Source of the DNA: Pseudomonadota bacterium
Lineage (GTDB): Bacteria; Pseudomonadota; Alphaproteobacteria; Acetobacterales; Acetobacteraceae
Reading direction: 5' to 3'
DNA length: 12,450 nucleotides
NCBI GenBank assembly: GCA_021785335.1
Contig: JAJYFW010000010.1
Location: forward strand, 1-12,450
Below the pieces are notes generated by a model, which worked only from the letters and a program-made list of their open reading frames with translations, searched no databases and was not told the DNA's origin. The stretch's first letter is position 1; the number at the start of each line of letters is the position of its first letter. The position numbers and the translations under genes are program-made. Below are positions 6,621 to 12,450 of the stretch, one piece after another.

Positions 6621-6703
6621 CGACGGGGCTGTAGCATGCGCGGCAGAGGCGCTCCATCGCCGCGCAATGGGGCGGCGCGGCGGGTCACCAAAGTTGACGG
6701 CGG
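6621..6703 (-). promoter_or_regulatory. 5' leader of flippase copy 2, conserved with copy 1; candidate promoter
   Basis: These 83 nt separate the DUF2336 stop from the second flippase start and align with the leader of copy 1. On the minus strand GCTACAGC (6635-6628) lies 7 nt before the ATG; it fits the alphaproteobacterial -10 pattern GCTANANC. The plus-strand word CAAAGTTGAC (6689-6698) matches CAAAGATTGAC in the other leader. There is no Shine-Dalgarno next to the ATG. This gene could be transcribed both from here and by read-through from the cyclase/DUF2336 pair. No -35 of usual spacing was seen, so the promoter call is tentative. Confidence 0.35.
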
Positions 6704-7972
6704 CTAGCGGCCGGAGACGGACAGAAACTCGATCTGCCAGCGCATTTCCTCGGTGGTGAGGGGGAAGTCGCCTCCCGGTGCGGCGCGCAGGACGGCCTCC
6801 GGGGCGAGGCGGGCGAGCAGGGTTTGCAGGGGGGCGGCGAGGCGCGTCGTGAAGCCCGCCTTCCAGACCAGGCTCACCAGCCCCTTGCCGCTGCGCAGCG
6901 AGGCTGCGCGGTCCACGACCGGCTGATCGACGCCGGCGGCGACCGCGAGGAGCGCGGTGGCGAGGCGGGTCTCGCCGCGGCGCACCGCGTCCAGCACCGC
7001 GGCCTCGTCGAGCCTTCCCTGGGCGGCGATGTGGCGGGCCTCGGCGAGCGCGTCGGCGGCGCCGGACGATTGCGGCTCGGCCTGGGGGGCGGGGGGCGGC
7101 GGCGGCATGAGGCGGGCGGCGAGGCGCCGGCGCAGGTCCGCCGTGGTCGCGGGGTCGAGGTCGGCGCGGGCGGCGAGTTCCTCGAGCAGGCAGGTGGCGA
7201 CGATCTCCGACAGCGCGGCCGCGGCGCGGGGGGTGAGGCGCGGGCGGCGCGCGAGCGGGCCGTGCCAGGCGGGGTGGGCGACGGCCTCCGCGATCAGGGC
7301 GTCGAGCGTGGCCTCGCGGATCGCGGCGGTGGGGTTGGCGAGCAGCGCCTCCACCGCCTCGCTGTCGGCCATGGCGGCGATGCGGTCGGCGACCGTCTCC
7401 GGCAGGTCCGGGCGGCGGGCGATGGCGATGGCGGTCGCGGGGCACGGGGGCGCGGCGAGGAGGGCGAGCAGGTCCGATTGCGTGAGGATGGGCGAGAGGC
7501 GCAGCACGGGCTCCGCGACCGGCAGCGCGGTGTCGGCGGCGAGGCGCAGGATGAGGTCGCGCGGGGCCGACGGCATGTTCTTCACCGCGTCGGCGATGGC
7601 GGCGCGGACGCGCACCGCCTCGTCGGCGACGAGTTGCTCCAGCATGTCGATGACGCGCTCGCCGATGCGGGCGCGGCCGGGCGCGGCCATGGCGGGCAGC
7701 AGCAGGGCGAGCTTGCGCGCGAGGAGGGTGCGGACGCGCTCGTCCACGTCGCGGGCGAGGATGGCGTTGGCGCCATGGGGGGCGGCCTGGTTGAGGGCGA
7801 CGGAGGCGCGGACGGTGACCGCCTCGTCGCGGGCGAGCGCCATCAGCACATGGTCCTCCGTGGCCGGGGCGGCGGCGAGGCGCACGCGCGCGCATTCCTC
7901 AGGCGGGATGAGGCGGCCGATGGGGCCGGGCGCGGACGGCGGCGCCTCGGGGCGGGCCTGCGTGGCGCTCAT
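6704..7972 (-). CDS. DUF2336 protein with HEAT-like helical repeats
   Basis: The 422-residue protein is almost wholly alpha-helical and Ala/Leu/Arg-rich, without signal peptide or membrane segment, so it is probably cytoplasmic. Residues about 25-285 show repeating helical units of the HEAT type, for example HVLMALARDEAVTVRASVALN (41-61), VDERVRTLLARKLA (76-89), DEAVRVRAAIADAV (117-130) and SEAVEALLANPTAAIREATLDAL (204-226). A Pro-rich linker (290-300) leads to a C-terminal part with SLVWKAGFTTRLAAPLQ (367-383) and an ending TTEEMRWQIEFL, both typical of the DUF2336 family (PF10098). The family's biochemical role is not established to my knowledge. The start ATG overlaps the stop of the diguanylate cyclase gene by 4 nt (7969-7972), so the two are translationally coupled and probably act together. 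A protein-protein scaffold or effector in a c-di-GMP circuit is my inference. Confidence 0.84.
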   Translation of the reverse strand: MSATQARPEAPPSAPGPIGRLIPPEECARVRLAAAPATEDHVLMALARDEAVTVRASVALNQAAPHGANAILARDVDERVRTLLARKLALLLPAMAAPGRARIGERVIDMLEQLVADEAVRVRAAIADAVKNMPSAPRDLILRLAADTALPVAEPVLRLSPILTQSDLLALLAAPPCPATAIAIARRPDLPETVADRIAAMADSEAVEALLANPTAAIREATLDALIAEAVAHPAWHGPLARRPRLTPRAAAALSEIVATCLLEELAARADLDPATTADLRRRLAARLMPPPPPAPQAEPQSSGAADALAEARHIAAQGRLDEAAVLDAVRRGETRLATALLAVAAGVDQPVVDRAASLRSGKGLVSLVWKAGFTTRLAAPLQTLLARLAPEAVLRAAPGGDFPLTTEEMRWQIEFLSVSGR

Positions 7973-9441
7973 GAGCGGTCTCCCGGCGGCGCGAGGCCGT
8001 TGGGCCCGGCGGCCGGGCCGCCCTCGTCCGAGGCGACGCGCCAGCGGCCGCGGCCGGCGCGCTTGGCCTGGTACATCGCCTGGTCGGCGCGGTGGATGAG
8101 GGTGTCGATGTCCTCGCCGCGGTTGGGCCAGCGCGTGGCGATGCCGATGGACAGGCCGAGCGCGGCGGAGGCGCCGGCGGGGGTAAGGGCGGGCATGGCG
8201 AGGCGCAGCGCCTCCGCGCGCTCGGCGGCGGCGAAGGAGTCGGCACCGTCGAGCCAGAGGGCGAACTCGTCGCCGCCGAGGCGGGCGACGAGGTCGGAGG
8301 GGCGCACGGTCTCGCGCAAAAGCCTGGCGGCGGCGACGAGGGCGGCGTCGCCGGCGTCGTGGCCGGCCTCGTCGTTGAGCGCCTTGAACTGGTCGAGGTC
8401 GACGAAGATCAGGGTGCCGGGGAGGTTTTCGCGGTCGAGGCGTTCCATGCGGCGGCCGATCTCGTCGAGGAAGGCGCGGCGGTTGAGCAGCGCGGTGAGC
8501 GGGTCCGTGCGCGCCTGGCGGGCCATCTCGTGCTGGATCGCCTCGTGGTCGAGGATGACGCGGACGATGCCGACGGCGGAGGCGGCAAGCAGCATTTCGT
8601 CCGCGTCCCAGGCGCGGCCGCCGGCCTCGCGCCAGAGCACGATGCCGGCCTGGGCGCCGAGGCCGTCGTCCGACGGGCAGGCGAGGACGCGCTCGCCCTC
8701 CGGCGCCTGGGCCTGCACCGGCTGGTGGCCGCCGGATTCGAGGAGGGTGAGTGCGGTGTGGCGGACGCGGCCGAAATCGGCGCCAAAGGCGTGCAGCACC
8801 TGGGGCGAGATGCCGTCGCCGATCATGTCGACGACGACGCAGCCGGCGGCGCCGACGGCGGTGGCGAGGGAGTGCAGCGCCGCCTGCATCATGCGGGGCG
8901 CCATGACCTCGTGGCGCATGCGCCAGAGGATGTGGTCGACCACCTCGCCGCGGCGGAGTGCCGCCGCGAGCGCCGCGTCGTGGCGGTCCTGCGCGGTCAT
9001 GTCCTGGCCGATGCCGCGGCTGCCGATGATGTTGCCGGCGGCGTCGAGCAGGGGGGCGACGGAGAAGGCGAGGCAGACACAGGCGCCGTCGGCGCGGCGC
9101 AGCCAGGCGCGGCGGCGGCGCACCGGGGCGGCGACCTGGAACGGGTTGGCGCCGGGCTCGCCGTCGGTGCGCGCGACGAGGATGTCGGCGGGCTGGCCGA
9201 GCAGGGTGGCGGCGGGCCAGCCGAGCACCGTTTCCGGATGGACGAAGGCGAAGCGGTGGCGCGCGTCGGTCTCGAAGGCCATGTCCGCGGCCATGGTCGC
9301 GAGGTCGCGCCAGCGCTGGCGGCTTTGCAGCATCGCGAGCGCCATCGGCGCGCGCGACGCGGCCGGGCGCGGCGGCGCGGGCGACAGCTTGGGGGGCGGC
9401 TGGAGCCCGGACATGGGAGGCTCGGTCTCAAATTCGAGCAT
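7969..9441 (-). CDS. Diguanylate cyclase with PAS and GAF-like sensor regions and GGDEF domain
   Basis: The 490-residue product makes c-di-GMP from two GTP. A Pro-rich N-terminus precedes a PAS-like domain (about 45-150, ending [19 protein letters not shown]). A GAF-like region follows (about 165-300, with [10 protein letters not shown], then [21 protein letters not shown]). The GGDEF domain spans about 308-470: [12 protein letters not shown] at 313-324, [12 protein letters not shown] at 346-357, and an intact GGDEF at 389-393. R380-P-S-D383, five residues before GGDEF, is the RxxD inhibitory site, so product feedback is expected. No EAL or HD-GYP domain follows, and no membrane segment is seen, so it should be soluble. 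The ATG at 9441 lacks a clear Shine-Dalgarno; Met10 at 9414 is an alternative. The gene is divergent from dapD and overlaps DUF2336 by 4 nt. The signal sensed is unknown. Confidence 0.92.
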   Translation of the reverse strand: MLEFETEPPMSGLQPPPKLSPAPPRPAASRAPMALAMLQSRQRWRDLATMAADMAFETDARHRFAFVHPETVLGWPAATLLGQPADILVARTDGEPGANPFQVAAPVRRRRAWLRRADGACVCLAFSVAPLLDAAGNIIGSRGIGQDMTAQDRHDAALAAALRRGEVVDHILWRMRHEVMAPRMMQAALHSLATAVGAAGCVVVDMIGDGISPQVLHAFGADFGRVRHTALTLLESGGHQPVQAQAPEGERVLACPSDDGLGAQAGIVLWREAGGRAWDADEMLLAASAVGIVRVILDHEAIQHEMARQARTDPLTALLNRRAFLDEIGRRMERLDRENLPGTLIFVDLDQFKALNDEAGHDAGDAALVAAARLLRETVRPSDLVARLGGDEFALWLDGADSFAAAERAEALRLAMPALTPAGASAALGLSIGIATRWPNRGEDIDTLIHRADQAMYQAKRAGRGRWRVASDEGGPAAGPNGLAPPGDRS

Positions 9442-9451
9442 GGCACGATGA

Positions 9452-9477
9452 AGCCCGAGAGGGATGAAGACCGGGCT
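9452..9477. other. Short inverted repeat between the cyclase gene and dapD
   Basis: AGCCCG (9452-9457) and CGGGCT (9472-9477) are exact inverted copies 14 nt apart, in the divergent intergenic region just upstream of the dapD -35. It could be an operator or a weak hairpin. Six-base arms are common by chance in DNA this GC-rich, so this is a note rather than a claim. Confidence 0.2.
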
Positions 9478-9489
9478 AACGGCGGCGCG

Positions 9490-9518
9490 TTGACTTGCCC
9501 TGAACCCCTGCGCATGGT
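9490..9518 (+). promoter_or_regulatory. Candidate sigma-70-type promoter for dapD
   Basis: TTGACT (9490-9495) is a good -35 hexamer. A 17-nt spacer leads to CATGGT (9513-9518), a weak -10 with three of six consensus bases. A start near 9525 would leave a leader of about 25 nt containing GGAG (9533-9536) before the dapD ATG at 9550. Spacing and position fit, but the -10 is poor. Confidence 0.42.
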
Positions 9519-9549
9519 CCGGCGCCCCTCACGGAGACGGAATCCGACC

Positions 9550-10389
9550 ATGGCCGACGACACGCTTGCCGCCACCATCGACGCGCTCTGGGAGCGCCGC
9601 GACACGCTGTCGCCCGCGACCGCGGGGGCGGACCGCGAGGCGGTGGAGACGGCGCTGGGGCGGCTCGAATCCGGGGCGGCGCGCGTGGCCGAGCCGACCG
9701 ATGCCGGCTGGGTGGTGCACGAATGGCTGAAGAAGGCGGTGCTGCTGTCGTTCCGCCTTGCGGACAGCCGGCCGATGCCGGGCGCGGGCGGCGCGCCGGT
9801 GTGGGACAAGGTGGGAATGCTGTTCGACGGCTGGAGCGAGGCGCAGTTCCGCCAGCGCGGGTTCCGCGCCGTGCCGGGAGCCGTGGTGCGGCGCAGCGCC
9901 TATATCGCGCCGGGCGTGGTGCTGATGCCGAGTTTCGTCAACGTCGGTGCGCATGTCGGGGCGAACACGATGATCGACACCTGGTCGACCGTGGGCTCCT
10001 GCGCGCAGGTGGGGGCGAACTGCCACATCTCCGGCGGCGTGGGGATCGGCGGCGTGCTGGAGCCCTTGCAGGCCTCGCCGGTGATCATCGAGGACGACTG
10101 CTTCATCGGCGCGCGGTCCGAGGTGGCGGAGGGCGTGGTGGTGGAGCGCGGGGCGGTGCTCTCCATGGGCGTGTTTCTCGGCGCCTCCACGCGCATCATC
10201 GACCGCGCGACGGGCGAGACGTTCTATGGGCGCGTGCCGGCGTATTCGGTGGTGGTGCCGGGGACGCTGCCGGGCAGGAAGCTCGCGGACGGGTCCGACG
10301 GGCCGTCGCTTGCCTGCGCGGTGATCGTCAAGCGCGTGGACGCGCGCACGCGGGCGAAGACCTCGATCAACGAGTTGCTGCGGTCGTGA
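9550..10389 (+). CDS. dapD: 2,3,4,5-tetrahydropyridine-2,6-dicarboxylate N-succinyltransferase
   Basis: This cytoplasmic enzyme transfers succinyl from succinyl-CoA to tetrahydrodipicolinate, the first step of the succinylase branch to meso-diaminopimelate and lysine. The 279-residue length is normal. After a helical N-terminal domain, a left-handed beta-helix of hexapeptide repeats runs from about 115 to 230. It contains [21 protein letters not shown], then [16 protein letters not shown] and [14 protein letters not shown], nearly the family consensus. D143 and E191 match the positions of the acid residues considered catalytic in studied DapD proteins (D141/E189 in the mycobacterial enzyme, from memory). 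The ATG at 9550 begins a natural [18 protein letters not shown]. The stop overlaps the GTG start of dapE by 4 nt (GTGA, 10386-10389), so the two are translationally coupled. Confidence 0.96.
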   Translation: MADDTLAATIDALWERRDTLSPATAGADREAVETALGRLESGAARVAEPTDAGWVVHEWLKKAVLLSFRLADSRPMPGAGGAPVWDKVGMLFDGWSEAQFRQRGFRAVPGAVVRRSAYIAPGVVLMPSFVNVGAHVGANTMIDTWSTVGSCAQVGANCHISGGVGIGGVLEPLQASPVIIEDDCFIGARSEVAEGVVVERGAVLSMGVFLGASTRIIDRATGETFYGRVPAYSVVVPGTLPGRKLADGSDGPSLACAVIVKRVDARTRAKTSINELLRS

Positions 10390-11513
10390 GTGCCCCGGCG
10401 GCGGACCCGCTGCCGCTGGCGCAGGCGCTGATCCGCGCGCGCTCCGTGACGCCGGCCGATGACGGGGCGCAGGCGGTCCTGGCGGCCGCACTCGGGCGGC
10501 TCGGGTTTCGCGTGGAGCGGCTGCGGTTCGGGGCGATCGAGAATCTCTATGCCCGGATTGGCGATTCCGGGCCGCATCTTTGTTTCGCCGGGCATACGGA
10601 CGTGGTGCCGGCGGGCGAGGGATGGAATGCCGACGCGTTCGGGGGCGAGGTGCGCGACGGCGTGCTCTACGGGCGCGGGGCGTGCGACATGAAGGGGGCG
10701 ATCGCGGCGTTCGTCGCGGCGGCGGAGGGGTATCTCGCGGCGGGTGCGCCGCGGGGTTCGATCTCGCTGCTGATCACCGGCGACGAGGAAGGCGAGGCGG
10801 TGGACGGGACCGTGAAGGTGCTGGGCTGGATGCGCGAGCGCGGCGAGGTGCCGGATTTCTGCCTGGTGGGCGAGCCGACCAACCCCTCGCGGCTGGGCGA
10901 GGTGATCAAGATCGGGCGGCGCGGCTCGCTCAACGCGCGGATCACCGTGCATGGCACGCAGGGGCATTCCGCGTATCCGGCGCGGGCGGACAACCCGTGC
11001 CACCGGCTGGTGGCGGCGCTCGGGGAGATGACGGCGAAGCCGCTCGATGCGGGGAGCGAACATTTCGAGCCCAGCACGTTGCAGGTGACGAGCATCGATG
11101 TCGGGAACCCGGCGACCAACGTGATCCCCGCGGTGGCGACGGCGAGGCTCAACATCAGGTTCAACGACCTGCATTCCGGGACGTCGCTGGAGGCGTGGCT
11201 GCGCGAGGTGCTGGCGCGGCATGCGCCGCGGCACGAGCTGGCCGTTTCGGTTTCAGGCGAAAGTTTCCTGACCGCGCCGGGGCCGGCGGTGGCGAAGCTC
11301 GCGGGGGCGGTCGAGGCGGCGACGGGGGTGGTGCCGAGGCTCGATACCGGGGGCGGGACGTCCGACGCGCGGTTCATCACGCGGCTTTGCCCGGTGGCGG
11401 AGTTCGGGCTGGTGGGGGCGACGATGCACAAGACCGACGAGGCGGTGCCGGTGGCGGAACTGCGGGCGCTGGCCGCCGCCTATGGCGCGGTGATCGGCGC
11501 GTTCCTGGGATGA
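10386..11513 (+). CDS. dapE: Succinyl-diaminopimelate desuccinylase
   Basis: This two-metal M20-type hydrolase removes succinate from N-succinyl-LL-diaminopimelate to give LL-diaminopimelate. At 375 residues it is the same length as typical DapE. The expected zinc ligands are all present: H70 and D72 in GHTDVVPAG, bridging D101 in GRGACDMKG, catalytic-base/ligand E134-E135 in TGDEEGEA, E163 in VGEPT, and H348 in [18 protein letters not shown] before the last ligand is also conserved. The GTG start at 10386 overlaps the dapD stop. An upstream part of the frame overlapping dapD is a shadow. The gene's own stop overlaps the next start as ATGA (11510-11513). Together with dapD it forms an operon supplying peptidoglycan and lysine precursors. 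Confidence 0.96.
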   Translation: MSAPAADPLPLAQALIRARSVTPADDGAQAVLAAALGRLGFRVERLRFGAIENLYARIGDSGPHLCFAGHTDVVPAGEGWNADAFGGEVRDGVLYGRGACDMKGAIAAFVAAAEGYLAAGAPRGSISLLITGDEEGEAVDGTVKVLGWMRERGEVPDFCLVGEPTNPSRLGEVIKIGRRGSLNARITVHGTQGHSAYPARADNPCHRLVAALGEMTAKPLDAGSEHFEPSTLQVTSIDVGNPATNVIPAVATARLNIRFNDLHSGTSLEAWLREVLARHAPRHELAVSVSGESFLTAPGPAVAKLAGAVEAATGVVPRLDTGGGTSDARFITRLCPVAEFGLVGATMHKTDEAVPVAELRALAAAYGAVIGAFLG

Positions 11514-12097
11514 CGACGCCGCCGGGCATGAAGCCGGGACGGATGGCGCCGCGGCGCATCGGCATCGGCGGCGGCGTGCTGCGGCTCGCGCTGTTCCGTG
11601 CCGAGGGGATGGCGGGGTTTCCCGACAGCGTGCAGGGGTTTCTCAACAGCTTCGCGCCGATGCTGGCGCTGACGCTGGTGGGCGGGCTGCTGCTGGCGAT
11701 GAGCGGGCACGTCGGCATCGCCTTGGAATCGATCGGCAGCACCGTGGTGGCGATGCTGGCGCAGCCGGTGGTCTCGCACTGGCTGGCGGTGCGCTGGAAG
11801 CGCGAGGAGCCGTGGCTGCGCTACGCGACCGCGGTCAATTGGTGCCAGTGGGCGCCGATGCTGGCGATCTTCGTGCTGATGCCGCTGGTGCAGATCGCGG
11901 TCTCCGTGGGGATGGCGCCGGAAGCGGTGGCGGTGGCGCTGATCGTGGTTCTGGTCGCCTATGCGCTGGCGCTGTCGTGGTTCCTGGCGCGCGTGGGGCT
12001 GGGGGTTTCGCGGCTGCGCGCGGCGGTGCTGGTCGTCGCGGTGCACCTGGTGCTGGCGATCGTGGTGGAAGGGCCGCTGCTGCTCACCGGGCGGTGA
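11510..12097 (+). CDS. Uncharacterised multi-pass membrane protein coupled to dapE
   Basis: The 195-residue protein has about five hydrophobic segments: roughly 46-66, 70-92, 112-136, 139-162 and 168-190. A basic N-terminal tail ([10 protein letters not shown]) should lie in the cytoplasm. Between segments 2 and 3 is [19 protein letters not shown], with a cluster of Trp residues that may be the family signature. I recall similar unnamed proteins beside dapE in Acetobacteraceae but cannot assign a domain with certainty. The ATG at 11510 overlaps the dapE stop by 4 nt, implying translational coupling; Met7 or Met12 could also serve as start. The last 14 nt overlap the 3' end of truA on the other strand, so there is no room for a terminator between the stop codons. 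Function is unknown; no catalytic motif is seen. Confidence 0.78.
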   Translation: MTTPPGMKPGRMAPRRIGIGGGVLRLALFRAEGMAGFPDSVQGFLNSFAPMLALTLVGGLLLAMSGHVGIALESIGSTVVAMLAQPVVSHWLAVRWKREEPWLRYATAVNWCQWAPMLAIFVLMPLVQIAVSVGMAPEAVAVALIVVLVAYALALSWFLARVGLGVSRLRAAVLVVAVHLVLAIVVEGPLLLTGR

Positions 12098-12450
12098 GGC
12101 TGACCGGGCTGACGGACGCGAACGGATCGATGGCGTAACGGACGGCGACGAGGGTGAGGCCGTCCGGCGGCGCGGTGGGTCCGGCCTCGCGGCGGTCGCG
12201 GGCGGCGAGGACCGTGCCGACGTGGGATTCCGGCCAGCGCCCCTGCCCTACCTGGGCCAGCGAGCCCACCATGTTGCGCACCTGGTGGTGGAGAAAGCTG
12301 CGAGCCGCGGTTTCGATCACGATGAGTTCGCCCTCGCGGCGTATGTCCAGCCGGTCGAGAGTGCGCAGCGGGGATTTCGCCTGGCAGGCGGCGGCGCGGA
12401 AGGACGTGAAGTCGTGCTTGCCGAGGAGCGCTTGCGCGGCTCGGTGCATC
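12084..12450 (-). CDS. truA: tRNA pseudouridine synthase A, C-terminal part (partial)
   Basis: About 122 C-terminal codons are present; the gene enters from the right edge and ends at a TGA at 12086-12084. TruA converts uridines 38-40 in the anticodon arm of tRNAs to pseudouridine. The segment has [20 protein letters not shown], matching the family's FxxFR..C..KSP.R, and then [24 protein letters not shown], matching the conserved FL.hQVRn.VG.L..VG.G block of the C-terminal half. The catalytic Asp lies upstream, outside the window. The ATG at 12449 is internal and not a start. The 3' end overlaps the membrane-protein gene by 14 nt, tail to tail. Confidence 0.93.
   Translation of the reverse strand, partial: MHRAAQALLGKHDFTSFRAAACQAKSPLRTLDRLDIRREGELIVIETAARSFLHHQVRNMVGSLAQVGQGRWPESHVGTVLAARDRREAGPTAPPDGLTLVAVRYAIDPFASVSPVSLTAR

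Noticed and set aside
6621..7895. In-frame upstream extension of flippase 2 through the DUF2336 gene
   Set aside because: It is Arg/Pro-rich nonsense in the wrong frame of DUF2336. The ATG at 6620 matches the copy-1 start.
6824..9451. Very long plus-strand open frame (about 875 codons) opposite the DUF2336 and cyclase genes
   Set aside because: Its translation is Gly/Arg/Ala-rich low complexity with no domain, as expected antisense to very GC-rich genes. The minus-strand frames carry clear domain motifs.
9452..9477. 6-bp inverted repeat as a rho-independent terminator
   Set aside because: The two flanking genes are divergent, so a terminator is not expected. The arms are short and no T-tract follows. 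It is kept only as a low-confidence note.

Overview
The window looks like chromosome of a high-GC alphaproteobacterium, probably in or near the Acetobacteraceae/Rhodospirillales. The grounds are very GC-rich codons, a DUF2336 gene (a family known mainly from Alphaproteobacteria), and the housekeeping genes argB, dapD, dapE and truA in one neighbourhood, an order I associate with that group from memory.

Layout. (1) 1-106 is the 3' end of argB (acetylglutamate kinase), overlapped by a PIG-L/LmbE-type N-deacetylase (103-1050, +). (2) 1079-6620 is a surface-glycan region: a polysaccharide flippase (1079-2623, -), a small unknown ORF (2796-3029, +), a GT-B glycosyltransferase (3054-4220, +), a DXD glycosyltransferase of the capsule/GT32 type (4225-5025, -) and a second flippase paralogous to the first (4911-6620, -). 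(3) 6704-9441 (-) is a signalling pair: a PAS/GGDEF diguanylate cyclase overlapping a DUF2336 protein by 4 nt, reading toward the second flippase. (4) 9550-12097 (+) is a tightly coupled run, dapD-dapE-membrane protein, joined by 4-nt stop/start overlaps. (5) 12084-12450 (-) is the 3' part of truA, overlapping the membrane-protein gene tail to tail.

How the genes may work together. argB serves arginine synthesis, and dapD and dapE serve the succinylase branch of diaminopimelate/lysine synthesis. The region between them has the parts of a glycan-building and export cassette: two sugar transferases, a candidate sugar de-N-acetylase and two lipid-linked oligosaccharide flippases, but no visible polymerase or ligase. 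The diaguanylate cyclase/DUF2336 pair could tie export to c-di-GMP; this is inference from gene order.

I saw no tRNA, rRNA, CRISPR array, transposase or integrase. There is no gene-free stretch above 300 bases; the longest is 172 nt (2624-2795). The most unusual points are the duplicated flippases with a shared 5' leader, the lost stop codon of the second flippase, the hydrophobic tail of the PIG-L protein, and the coupled cyclase/DUF2336 pair upstream of a flippase. I see suggestive accessory biology, but nothing that by itself proves a new system.
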